Positions 1 through 6,785 are shown, numbered from the stretch's first letter. The stretch: 14,653 bases of DNA from RUG11247 sp045649485 (GCA_045649485.1 JAZRPZ010000110.1:1-14653), one strand, 5' to 3'. The notes: generated by a model from the sequence alone, not told the origin. Program-made: numbers and translations.

Positions 1-1
1 C

Positions 2-76
2 GGCATCCTGATCCAATCCCCGCTCCCCGCTCACATCAACGAAACGGAAATCTTTAACCGCGTATCGCCGGAAAAG
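2..76 (+). CDS. folD: folD fragment, truncated at both ends
   Basis: Reading frame 2 of the + strand gives GILIQSPLPAHIN followed by ETEIFNR and VSPEK. This matches the FolD segment that normally reads GILVQLPLPxHIxE...SPxKDVDG in methylenetetrahydrofolate dehydrogenase/cyclohydrolase, the enzyme that interconverts 5,10-methylene-THF and 10-formyl-THF in one-carbon metabolism. The frame begins off the window edge. It leaves the family right after the Lys of SPEK, where Asp-Val-Asp-Gly should follow; instead the sequence becomes antisense groEL. Only about 25 codons remain and nothing functional can be made from this copy. The match is from memory of the family motif and is short, but the order and spacing of conserved residues fit well. 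It most likely arose by a chimeric join rather than in the genome. Confidence 0.72.
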
Positions 77-398
77 CGGCAACGTTCTTCAGACCTTCGC
101 GGATGATGGCCTGAGCCAGCAGGGTTGCAGTGGTAGTGCCATCGCCAGCGACATCGTTGGTCTTGGTGGCAACTTCCTTAACGAGCTGAGCGCCCATGTT
201 TTCGAAGGGATCTTCCAGCTCGATTTCCTTGGCGATGGTTACGCCGTCATTGGTGATGAGGGGAGCGCCGTACTTCTTGTCCAGCACTACATTGCGGCCC
301 TTGGGGCCCATGGTGATCTTAACGGTATCAGCCAGAGCGTTGATGCCGGCTTCCAGGGCGCGACGTGCGTCCTCGCCGTACTTGATCTGCTTTGCCAT
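54..398 (-). CDS. groEL: Chaperonin GroEL, N-terminal 107 residues only (broken by junction)
   Basis: This is the 60-kDa ATP-dependent chaperonin that folds cytosolic proteins together with GroES. Residues 1-107 are canonical: MAKQIKYGEDARRAL start, the ITMGPKGRNVVLD segment, NDGVTIAKEIELEDPFENMGAQ, and the nucleotide-binding NDVAGDGTTTAT around residues 81-92. After GLKNVAA the family expects GANPM, but the frame reads FPAIRG and stops at base 54. Native groEL sequence therefore spans about 78-398, roughly a fifth of the usual 540 residues; the last six residues are junction-derived. The start has a GGGAGG ribosome binding site (409-414 on the complement) and follows groES by 18 bases, so it is the second gene of the CIRCE-controlled operon. 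The truncation is probably an assembly artefact, since a Clostridia genome would not be expected to survive without GroEL. Confidence 0.93.
   Translation of the reverse strand: MAKQIKYGEDARRALEAGINALADTVKITMGPKGRNVVLDKKYGAPLITNDGVTIAKEIELEDPFENMGAQLVKEVATKTNDVAGDGTTTATLLAQAIIREGLKNVAAFPAIRG
74..80. other. Chimeric junction between folD (+) and groEL (-)
   Basis: FolD-like coding on the + strand ends at the Lys codon 74-76. GroEL-like coding on the - strand is intact back to the Ala codon 78-80. The join is therefore within a few bases of 75-78. There is no insertion sequence, direct repeat or inverted terminal repeat at the junction that would explain it biologically. A misassembled contig end is the simplest reading. 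Confidence 0.7.
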
Positions 399-416
399 AA
401 TTTTGTTTCCTCCCGA

Positions 417-704
417 TTATTCTTCTACGATAGCCAGAATGTCGTTCTGACGGATGATGATGAGCTCCTGACCGTCAACCTTAACTTCGGTGCCGGCATA
501 CTTGGAGTAGAAGACCTTCTGGCCTTCCTCAACGTACATGGTGGTCTCCTTGCCGTCTACGACGCCGCCGGGGCCAACTGCCAGTACGATTGCCATCTGG
601 GGCTTTTCCTTTGCGGAAGCGGTCAGCAGGATGCCACCCTTGGTGGTCTCCTCTGCTTCAACATTCTTGATCACAACGCGATCTGCCAGGGGCTTAATTT
701 TCAT
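417..704 (-). CDS. groES: Co-chaperonin GroES (Cpn10)
   Basis: GroES forms the heptameric lid on GroEL that encloses the folding substrate in the cytosol. The 95-residue length is normal. The protein starts MKIKPLADRVVIK, has a mobile-loop region around residues 17-33 (EAEETTKGGILL), the VGPG turn in the middle, and ends IRQNDILAIVEE, all typical of bacterial GroES. The start codon is fixed by a GAGGAGG ribosome binding site 8 bases upstream on the complement (713-719). It is the first gene of the operon and is followed after 18 bases by groEL. A CIRCE operator and a sigma-A promoter sit just upstream, so it is expected to be repressed by HrcA and induced by heat or protein-folding stress. 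Nothing is unusual in the coding sequence. Confidence 0.97.
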   Translation of the reverse strand: MKIKPLADRVVIKNVEAEETTKGGILLTASAKEKPQMAIVLAVGPGGVVDGKETTMYVEEGQKVFYSKYAGTEVKVDGQELIIIRQNDILAIVEE

Positions 705-729
705 AATTCAAACCTCCTCGTTTGCAATT

Positions 730-790
730 AACTGTCATATGGATGTTAGCACTCCCAATAATCGAGTGCCAACGCTCACATATGATAGTT
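730..790. repeat. Long inverted repeat enclosing CIRCE
   Basis: AACTGTCATATG (730-741) and CATATGATAGTT (779-790) are inverted copies matching at 11 of 12 positions. They flank the CIRCE arms almost concentrically: the midpoint of the outer pair is base 760 and that of CIRCE is 759. The right arm overlaps the groES -10 hexamer and the likely start site. It could be an extended operator, a second regulator's site, or chance around a CATATG pair. Confidence 0.6.
746..772 (-). promoter_or_regulatory. CIRCE operator (HrcA binding site)
   Basis: On the + strand TTAGCACTC (746-754), nine spacer bases, then GAGTGCCAA (764-772). The consensus is TTAGCACTC-N9-GAGTGCTAA, so one arm is perfect and the other has a single change (C for T). 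On the groES strand the leading arm reads TTGGCACTC, a common natural variant. It lies between the promoter and the groES ribosome binding site, the usual place for HrcA repression. Confidence 0.96.
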
Positions 791-815
791 TAACCATTCT
801 GTATGCTGTTTTCAA
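787..815 (-). promoter_or_regulatory. Sigma-A promoter for groESL
   Basis: On the complement: -35 TTGAAA (810-815), 17-base spacer, -10 TAAACT (787-792). The -10 matches the consensus at 4 of 6 positions. Transcription would start near base 780, a few bases before the CIRCE element, so HrcA would sit at the start site. Confidence 0.75.
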
Positions 816-906
816 GCCCCCGACCCTTCTTTAGATAGTTAAGTTTTGGTAAAACGAACCATTTTTGTCTGCAATTTGAAAAAATGGCCATATCTGTGGT
901 GCAAGG

Positions 907-935
907 TTGAATTTAACGCGGGCCGATGATATAAT
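907..935 (+). promoter_or_regulatory. Sigma-A promoter with extended -10
   Basis: TTGAAT (907-912), 17-base spacer, TATAAT (930-935), with TG one base upstream of the -10 (927-928). It is a near-consensus promoter pointing at the gene starting at 971, 35 bases downstream. It is divergent from the groES promoter. Confidence 0.82.
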
Positions 936-970
936 TTTAGAATAATAATGTACAAAGGACGTTCGGTCTT

Positions 971-1936
971 ATGGATAAGAATGTAAGCGCGTCCGCCCGC
1001 CTGAAAATATGGATGAAAAAGCGCGGATGGATAGTTATACTGGATGTACTGGCAATGCTTGCGCTGCTTACGGCATTTGCATATGTGCATCACGGAATGC
1101 AGAAAACCGAGTTTGGCGCAAGGCTGGTATCCTGCCGCAGCAGCGTGGTATACAAGCTTGAAAGCGGTTATGAGATAGCTTTTGACGAAAGCGATATCGG
1201 CTATTTTGAATTCGATAACCGCTTCGTTGAAGGTGAACCGATAATCATTGAAAACGGAGACACAACCTATTATAAGGACGATGCCTCTGAAGTCACGGTT
1301 ACTACCTATTATCTTGAGTCCGGCAGAGTGCAGGTGGCGGATGTATACATCGCTGATATTGCCAAGCTGCAGACAGCTACCGCTTATCACAGCTACGGCA
1401 AGGGCCTGCGCGAAGATCCTTTGGAAATGGCGAGGCGTGAGGGCGCTGTATTCTCCATGACCGGCGATAATTTCTCCGAACGCACCGGCGGCGTGGTAAT
1501 GCGCAACGGCGTATTGTATTCTCAGGAGATAGACCGCGATATATGCGTGCTTAACTGGGACGGCAGCATGGATATGTACCGTCAGAATGAATTCGACCTT
1601 ACCGCTGTTATGGAAAAGGGTGCATATCAGATCTGGTCCTTTGGTCCTATACTCGTTGAGGACGGCGAAAGGGCAGAGGAATTTGTTACCGATATGCACG
1701 CGCCTATCCGCAGGGCGGCAATAGGATATTATGAGCCCGGTCACTACTGCTTCATTATTATGGATGGCGAAGTAACGCTTGAACAGCTGGCAGACACTCT
1801 GGTGATACTGGGCTGTGACAGCGGTTATGCCCTCTATGGCGGCAGACTGGCGGAAATGAGCCTTGACGGAAATATAATCAGCACTTATCAGGAGGCAGAC
1901 AGAGAATGCAGCGACATAATAATGATAGCAAAATGA
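971..1936 (+). CDS. Membrane-anchored phosphodiester glycosidase (NAGPA/DUF2233) family protein, altered active-site motif
   Basis: A 321-residue protein with a short basic cytoplasmic tail, one membrane helix at about residues 20-40, and an outward-facing domain at about 115-320. That domain resembles the NAGPA (DUF2233) family, whose founding member removes GlcNAc from a GlcNAc-phosphate diester. Family-like segments are the stretch around EDPLEMARREGAVFSMTGDNF, then MRNGVLY, IWSFGPILV, RRAAIGYYEPGHYCFIIMDG, LGCDSGYALYGG and a C-terminal SDIIMI. The conserved motif that normally reads L-D-G-G is L288-Y289-G-G here; Asp to Tyr needs one base change (GAT to TAT at 1835-1837). The Ser usually following is also missing (RLAEM). 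It may be a binding protein rather than an active enzyme. Start supported by AAAGGA at 954-959 and by the promoter at 907-935. It overlaps the next gene by 31 bases. Family assignment is confident; substrate is unknown. Confidence 0.83.
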   Translation: MDKNVSASARLKIWMKKRGWIVILDVLAMLALLTAFAYVHHGMQKTEFGARLVSCRSSVVYKLESGYEIAFDESDIGYFEFDNRFVEGEPIIIENGDTTYYKDDASEVTVTTYYLESGRVQVADVYIADIAKLQTATAYHSYGKGLREDPLEMARREGAVFSMTGDNFSERTGGVVMRNGVLYSQEIDRDICVLNWDGSMDMYRQNEFDLTAVMEKGAYQIWSFGPILVEDGERAEEFVTDMHAPIRRAAIGYYEPGHYCFIIMDGEVTLEQLADTLVILGCDSGYALYGGRLAEMSLDGNIISTYQEADRECSDIIMIAK

Positions 1937-2205
1937 CCACCGGACGTATGTGGGTCAACCTGTTCTCCCGCATACTTTCCCATCTGGTGCTTATAATCTG
2001 CGGTGTTTTTCTGGTGCTGCTGGTATGCGATTTCTTCCTGAAGGGAGAAATGAGCTTCATTGCAAATCCTTATTCCAAAATGCTGCTGTTGGCAATGTGC
2101 ATCATTGCAGGCGTCAATTCCTTCATTCAGCTTTCCTGCCTTGAAAAACTGCGTTCTCTGCGCAGGTATCTCAAGCTTAAGGCCCGTGCCGGCAGAAACA
2201 ACTGA
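1906..2205 (+). CDS. Small two-helix membrane protein, unknown function
   Basis: A 99-residue protein with a polar N-terminus, two hydrophobic segments at about residues 23-44 and 58-78, and a strongly basic tail (KLRSLRRYLKLKARAGR). By the positive-inside rule both ends are probably cytoplasmic with a short outer loop. I do not recognise a family. The start has AGGAGG at 1890-1895, 10 bases upstream, located inside the end of the preceding gene; the 31-base overlap argues for coupled translation with the DUF2233 protein. A terminator follows directly. It may be a membrane partner of the upstream protein, but this rests only on the overlap. A start at the internal Met10 is possible but has no better ribosome binding site. 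Confidence 0.78.
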   Translation: MQRHNNDSKMTTGRMWVNLFSRILSHLVLIICGVFLVLLVCDFFLKGEMSFIANPYSKMLLLAMCIIAGVNSFIQLSCLEKLRSLRRYLKLKARAGRNN

Positions 2206-2213
2206 TGAATCTC

Positions 2214-2258
2214 AAAATACCGGAAGATGTCGTGACGACAGAATTCCGGTATTTTTTT
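2214..2258 (+). terminator. Rho-independent terminator of the DUF2233 operon
   Basis: AAAATACCGGAA (from 2214) pairs with TTCCGGTATTTT, followed by a T run to 2258. A smaller inverted repeat, TGTCGT/ACGACA, lies inside the loop and would stack as a second stem. The A run on the left also makes it usable in the reverse direction. Confidence 0.88.
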
Positions 2259-2319
2259 ATTTGCGGAGGCGGCGCCGGAAGAAGTATGGATTCTGCCTGA
2301 TATGGGTATTTTGTGTAAA

Positions 2320-2380
2320 TTCGGTAACGAACAATTGACGGACTTACTGTTCGGTGATATACTGTTTGCAATCGAACAAT
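2320..2380. promoter_or_regulatory. Candidate MarR operator repeats around the promoter
   Basis: Two blocks share the same ends. TTCGGT-AA-CGAACAAT occupies 2320-2335, and TTCGGT (2350-2355) ends in CGAACAAT (2373-2380) with 17 bases between. Each block is an inverted pair of TTCG/CGAA half-sites. The first touches the -35 hexamer and the second brackets the -10. Placement and symmetry fit autoregulation by the MarR protein encoded just downstream; binding itself is inferred. Confidence 0.5.
2335..2363 (+). promoter_or_regulatory. Sigma-A promoter of the marR-ABC operon
   Basis: TTGACG (2335-2340), 17-base spacer, TATACT (2358-2363), with an extended -10 TG at 2355-2356. Each hexamer differs from consensus at one position. 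It lies about 50 bases upstream of the regulator start codon. Confidence 0.83.
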
Positions 2381-2414
2381 GCGAAGGCGAACTATAATAA
2401 AAGAGGTGAATGAG

Positions 2415-2906
2415 ATGCAAACGGAGGACAAGAACATCGTGTTCGAGCTGAAGACTCTTGACCGCCTGATGCGCAAGACCATAGAGAAAGAATTTGCCGC
2501 ACTTGAGGACGATGATCAGATGACCCGCATGCACCACTGGATAATAGGATATCTTTACCGTGAACAGGATAAGGATATTTTCCAGCGCGATGTGGAAGCG
2601 GAGTTCAAGATTTCCCGATCCACCACGTCCAGTATGCTGACATTGATGGAAAAGAAGGGACTTATCGTCCGTCAGGGTGTGCCCGGAGATGCGCGCCTGA
2701 AAAAGCTTACCCTTACGGAAAAGGCCAGACAGCTGCACCTTCTGCACATCAACAAGATCAACGAAATTGACGCTGTAATAAACGGCGCAATAACCCCGGA
2801 AGAGAAACAGGAAATGCTCAAAATAATCGGTAAACTTGCGGATGCCTGCCGCGGTATGTCGGCAAAGCACAACGCAGACGATAACAAACAGGAGGTTGAC
2901 TCATGA
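2415..2906 (+). CDS. MarR-family transcriptional regulator
   Basis: A 163-residue DNA-binding regulator, about the usual MarR length. Helical dimerisation segments flank a winged helix at about residues 36-103: the region IFQRDVEAEFKISRSTTSSML holds the helix-turn-helix, LTLMEKKGLIVRQ leads into the wing, and GDARLKKLTLTEKA is the wing with its conserved Asp-x-Arg. The start at 2415 is preferred over an in-frame ATG at 2379 because AGAGGTG at 2402-2408 sits at the right distance, whereas 2379 falls within the candidate operator. The stop overlaps the next start (ATGA at 2903-2906), so regulator and exporter are coupled. MarR proteins in this arrangement normally repress their own operon and release DNA when a toxic compound binds; the ligand cannot be told from the sequence. 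Confidence 0.93.
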   Translation: MQTEDKNIVFELKTLDRLMRKTIEKEFAALEDDDQMTRMHHWIIGYLYREQDKDIFQRDVEAEFKISRSTTSSMLTLMEKKGLIVRQGVPGDARLKKLTLTEKARQLHLLHINKINEIDAVINGAITPEEKQEMLKIIGKLADACRGMSAKHNADDNKQEVDS

Positions 2907-4645
2907 TAAAAAAGCTTGCCTCAAGCATACGTGAGTACAAGAAACAGACCATACTCACGCCAATCATGATAGCGATGGAAGTGGTAATGGAAGTTATCAT
3001 TCCCATCCTCATGGCGAAAATGATCGATGACGGTATCAACTCCGGCAATCTGAAAATGGTGATCATCTGCGGCTCCATTCTCGCCGTCAGCTGTATCGCT
3101 TCCCTGATATTCGGCGTGCTGGGCGGCAAATACGCCGCGGAAGGCATGGCGGGCTTCGGAAAGAATCTGCGCCACGATATGTTCTATAAGGTGCAGACCT
3201 TCTCCTTTGCCAATATCGATAAGTTCTCCACCGCGAGTATCATTACCCGCCTGACTTCTGACGTATCCAGCGTGCAGATGGCATATTCCATGCTGCTGCG
3301 AATGGCTGTGCGCGGCCCCATGTCCGCTGTGTTTGCTACCATAATGGCATTCACTATCGACGCGAAGCTTTCTCTTATTTTCGTGGTAATGATCCCTGTG
3401 CTGGTGACCGGTCTTCTGTGCATCTCCCGCTATGTGCATCCTATCTTCGGACGCATGTTCAAGGAGATGGACCGTCTGAACCGCGTTGTTCAGGAGAATC
3501 TCCACGGCATCCGTGTCGTAAAGAGCTTTGTCCGCAAGGATTTTGAAGAAGAAAAGTTCGGCGAAGCCGCCGGCAGCGTATATAAGCTGAACCTGCGCGC
3601 CGAGCGTATTCTGGCAATCAACAGCCCCTTCATGCAGTTCTGCATGTATGTCTGCACTCTGCTGATCAGCTTCCTGGGCGCCAAGGTCATCATCGGTTCC
3701 ATGGGCACCGAGCTCACCACCGGCGATCTGACAGCACTTATCTCCTATGCTACCCAGATCCTGGGCAGCCTGATGATGCTGGGCATGATCTATGTTATGC
3801 TCACCATGTCCCGTGCGGCCGGCGAGCGTATCGTTGAGATCATGGACGAGGAAGTCGACATTGTAAGCCCCGAAAACCCCGTTACCGAAGTAAAGGACGG
3901 CTCCGTGGATTTTATCGGCGCTTCCTTCTCCTATTCCAAGGATCCCGCAAACTGCTGCCTTTCCGATATCAACATACATATCAATTCCGGTGAGACCATC
4001 GGTATGCTGGGCGGCACCGGTTCTTCCAAGACCAGCCTTGTACAGCTGATCCCGAGACTTTACGACACTACCGGCGGCGTTGTAAAGGTAGGCGGCGTGG
4101 ACGTAAGGGATTACGACATTCCCGCACTGCGCGACAGCGTTGCAATGGTTCTGCAGAAGAACGAGCTGTTTGCCGGCACCATCTATCAGAACCTGCGCTG
4201 GGGCAACGAAAACGCCACCAACGAGGAAGTAGAGCATGCCGCGATGCTGGCTCAGGCCGATGACTTTATCCGCAACTTCCCCGAAGGCTACGAGACCTTC
4301 ATCGAGCAGGGCGGTACCAACGTATCCGGCGGTCAGAAGCAGCGCCTGTGTATTGCCCGCGCAATTCTGAAGAAGCCCAAGATCCTCATTCTGGATGACT
4401 CCACTTCCGCCGTCGATACCCGTACCGATGCGCTTATCCGCAGGGCGTTCATGGATGAGATCCCCAATACCACCAAGTTCATCATCGCTCAGCGCGTAGC
4501 TTCCGTTGAGGATGCCGACAAGATCATCGTGCTGGACGGCGGCCGCGTAAACGGCTTCGGCACTCACGAGGAACTGCTGGCCACCAACGAGATCTACAGA
4601 GAAGTATACGAAACTCAGAAGAAGGGAGGCTCCGACGATGAATAA
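2903..4645 (+). CDS. ABC exporter subunit 1 (degenerate-site half of a heterodimer)
   Basis: A 580-residue half transporter: a six-helix type IV (ABC_membrane) domain over about residues 1-320 and a nucleotide-binding domain at about 335-575. The ATP site is of the degenerate kind: Walker A is GGTGSSKT (370-377, Ser375 where Gly is usual), the residue after Walker B is Asp499 instead of the catalytic Glu (LILDD), and the switch His is Gln530 (IIAQR). The signature VSGGQ (474-478) is normal. In TM287/288-type exporters this pattern marks the partner whose own ATP site hydrolyses poorly while its signature completes the active site of the other subunit. Start supported by AGGAGGT at 2890-2896. 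It overlaps marR by 4 bases and subunit 2 by 8. It probably exports drugs or other amphipathic compounds from the cytosol; substrate unknown. Confidence 0.95.
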   Translation: MIKKLASSIREYKKQTILTPIMIAMEVVMEVIIPILMAKMIDDGINSGNLKMVIICGSILAVSCIASLIFGVLGGKYAAEGMAGFGKNLRHDMFYKVQTFSFANIDKFSTASIITRLTSDVSSVQMAYSMLLRMAVRGPMSAVFATIMAFTIDAKLSLIFVVMIPVLVTGLLCISRYVHPIFGRMFKEMDRLNRVVQENLHGIRVVKSFVRKDFEEEKFGEAAGSVYKLNLRAERILAINSPFMQFCMYVCTLLISFLGAKVIIGSMGTELTTGDLTALISYATQILGSLMMLGMIYVMLTMSRAAGERIVEIMDEEVDIVSPENPVTEVKDGSVDFIGASFSYSKDPANCCLSDINIHINSGETIGMLGGTGSSKTSLVQLIPRLYDTTGGVVKVGGVDVRDYDIPALRDSVAMVLQKNELFAGTIYQNLRWGNENATNEEVEHAAMLAQADDFIRNFPEGYETFIEQGGTNVSGGQKQRLCIARAILKKPKILILDDSTSAVDTRTDALIRRAFMDEIPNTTKFIIAQRVASVEDADKIIVLDGGRVNGFGTHEELLATNEIYREVYETQKKGGSDDE

Positions 4646-6785
4646 GAACGACATGGAAAACAAGAAGGGCTTCCCGGGCCCCGGCGGCCCCGGCATGCCT
4701 CCTCCCGGAGCACCCGACGGAAAGAAAAAGAAGGGTTTCCCGGGCCCCGGCGGTCCCGGTATGCCTCCTTTCGGAATGGATCCCTCCAAGATGACTGAGC
4801 TGCCCGGTCTGGGCGAGCCCCCGGAGGTATTCAAGCGCTATTCCCGCATCACCCGCAAACCCGGCGGACGCGGTCCCGGCGGTCCCCGCGGTCCCCGCTT
4901 CGGCGGCGGCCCCCGCGGCAAGCTGGACACCTCCACGCTGAAGAGGCTGGTAAAGGAAGTCATACTGCCCAACTGGCCCGTACTGATCGTGGTATTCATC
5001 GCCATCATCGTTTCCGCACAGGCAAGCGTCCGCGCCAACCTGTTCATGCGTACCCTGATCGACGATCATATCACCCCCGTACTGAAGAACGAGCGTGCTG
5101 CTGATTACGCAGCGCTTATCACTGTCGTGCTTACCATGGCAGGCATCTATCTGGCGGGCATCGTCTGCCAGTGGCTGCAGTCCTTCCTGATGGCGGGCGT
5201 TTCCCAGAATACTCTGCGCAAGCTGCGCGTCAGAATGTTCAGCCACATGCAGACCCTGCCCATCAAGTATTTTGATACCAACTCCCATGGCGACGTAATG
5301 TCCCGTTACACCAACGATACCGACACGCTGCGCCACCTTATCGGCATGTCTGTGCCGCAGCTGTTCTCCTCCGCCATCACTATCACCACCGTATTCGTCA
5401 GCATGGTAATGCTGAATATCTGGCTTACCCTGTTCACTCTGGCCTTTGTATTCCTGATCATGCATATCACCAAGAAGATCGGTATGCGTTCCTCCCGCTA
5501 TTTCGTTGCGCAGCAGGCTACTCTGGGCGCACTGAACGGCTTTACCGAAGAAATGATCAACGGTCAGAAGGTACTGAAGGTATTCAACCATGAAGGCATC
5601 GCCAAGGATGAATTCGATCAGCTGAACGATGCACTGTACGTACAGGCACGCGAAGCCAACAAGCTGGGCAATATCATGGGCCCCATCAATGGTCAGCTGG
5701 GCAACCTGCAGTACATACTGCTGGCTGTTCTCGGCGGCGCGATGGCCATACTTTCCGGCGAAAAGCTGCTGACCGTCGGTACTCTGGTAGCCTTCCTGCA
5801 GCTGTCCCGCTCCTTCGCAATGCCCATCAACCAGCTGTCTCAGCAGATCAATACCGTTGTTTCCGCTATGGCGGGCGCAGGACGTATCTTCCGTCTGCTG
5901 GATGAGGCCGGCGAACTGGATGAAGGCTATGTCACCCTCGTAAACGCAAATGTCGACAAGAACGGCAATATCACCGAATCCAAAAAGCGCACCGGCGTAT
6001 GGGCATGGAAGCATCCTCACAAGGCCGATGGCACCGTTACTTATGAACTGCTGAAGGGTAATGTGGAACTGCATAACGTGGACTTCTCCTATGTTGAAGA
6101 AAAGCCCGTACTGCACGATATCACCCTGACTGCACAGCCCGGTCAGAAGGTGGCATTCGTCGGCGCTACCGGTGCAGGCAAGACCACCATCACCAACCTG
6201 ATCAACCGCTTCTATGATATCGCCGACGGTAAGATCCGCTACGACGGCATCAATATCAACAAGATCAAGAAGGCTGATCTGCGTGCTTCTCTGGGCATCG
6301 TTCTGCAGGATACCAACCTGTTTACCGGCACCGTTATGGAGAACATCCGCTACGGCAAGCTGGATGCCACCGAGGAAGAAGTATATGCCGCAGCCAAGCT
6401 GGCAAACGCGGACGATTTCATCCGCCGTCTGCCCCAGGGCTACGACACCATGCTCACCGCCAACGGTTCCAACCTGTCTCAGGGCCAGCGCCAGCTGATC
6501 GCCATCGCCCGCGCTGCCGTTGCAGACCCGCCCGTAATGATCCTCGACGAAGCTACTTCCTCCATCGATACTCGTACCGAGCTGCTGGTTCAGCGCGGCA
6601 TGGATCAGCTGATGAAGGGACGCACCGTATTCGTCATCGCCCATCGTCTCTCCACCGTTATGAACTCCGATATGATCATGGTTCTTGACCATGGCCGCAT
6701 CATCGAGCGCGGCAGCCATGCGGAGCTGATCGCCCAGAAGGGTCAGTACTATCAGCTCTATACCGGCGCCTTCGAACTGGAATAA
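4638..6785 (+). CDS. ABC exporter subunit 2 (catalytic-site half) with Gly/Pro-rich N-terminal extension
   Basis: A 715-residue half transporter. Residues 1 to about 95 are a low-complexity Gly/Pro/Lys/Arg extension with two KKGFPGPGGPGMPP repeats and a later run rich in RGPGGPRGPRF. The membrane domain follows (about 110-420), then a linker segment at about 430-475 (DEGYVTLVNA...TGVWAWKHP) that I recall from this clostridial ABC group, then the nucleotide-binding domain. Walker A GATGAGKT (509-516), Walker B with catalytic Glu638 (MILDE) and switch His669 (IAHR) are intact, but the signature is LSQGQ (613-617) rather than LSGGQ. This is the exact complement of subunit 1, so the pair should have one active and one degenerate ATP site. 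The start has GGGAGG at 4623-4628 inside subunit 1. It is the last gene of the operon; two hairpins follow. Confidence 0.95.
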   Translation: MNKNDMENKKGFPGPGGPGMPPPGAPDGKKKKGFPGPGGPGMPPFGMDPSKMTELPGLGEPPEVFKRYSRITRKPGGRGPGGPRGPRFGGGPRGKLDTSTLKRLVKEVILPNWPVLIVVFIAIIVSAQASVRANLFMRTLIDDHITPVLKNERAADYAALITVVLTMAGIYLAGIVCQWLQSFLMAGVSQNTLRKLRVRMFSHMQTLPIKYFDTNSHGDVMSRYTNDTDTLRHLIGMSVPQLFSSAITITTVFVSMVMLNIWLTLFTLAFVFLIMHITKKIGMRSSRYFVAQQATLGALNGFTEEMINGQKVLKVFNHEGIAKDEFDQLNDALYVQAREANKLGNIMGPINGQLGNLQYILLAVLGGAMAILSGEKLLTVGTLVAFLQLSRSFAMPINQLSQQINTVVSAMAGAGRIFRLLDEAGELDEGYVTLVNANVDKNGNITESKKRTGVWAWKHPHKADGTVTYELLKGNVELHNVDFSYVEEKPVLHDITLTAQPGQKVAFVGATGAGKTTITNLINRFYDIADGKIRYDGININKIKKADLRASLGIVLQDTNLFTGTVMENIRYGKLDATEEEVYAAAKLANADDFIRRLPQGYDTMLTANGSNLSQGQRQLIAIARAAVADPPVMILDEATSSIDTRTELLVQRGMDQLMKGRTVFVIAHRLSTVMNSDMIMVLDHGRIIERGSHAELIAQKGQYYQLYTGAFELE
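4662..4775 (+). repeat. Two 48-bp imperfect repeats encoding KKGFPGPGGPGMPP
   Basis: Copies at 4662-4709 and 4728-4775, 66 bases (22 codons) apart and differing mostly at third positions. They encode the Gly/Pro-rich cytoplasmic extension of the second ABC subunit. Selection appears to hold the peptide rather than the DNA, since the changes between copies are largely synonymous. Confidence 0.85.

Noticed and set aside
2379..2414. N-terminal extension of the MarR protein from an upstream in-frame ATG
   Set aside because: That ATG has no ribosome binding site and lies within the candidate operator, very close to the transcription start; the start at 2415 has a good site.
4662..4775. Possible separate collagen-like protein gene
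   Set aside because: The Gly/Pro repeats are in frame with, and contiguous to, the ABC transporter domain, and the ribosome binding site lies before them.
2921..4834. A 637-codon open frame on the - strand opposite ABC subunit 1
   Set aside because: Same reasons: complete overlap with a conserved gene and no initiation signal or motif.
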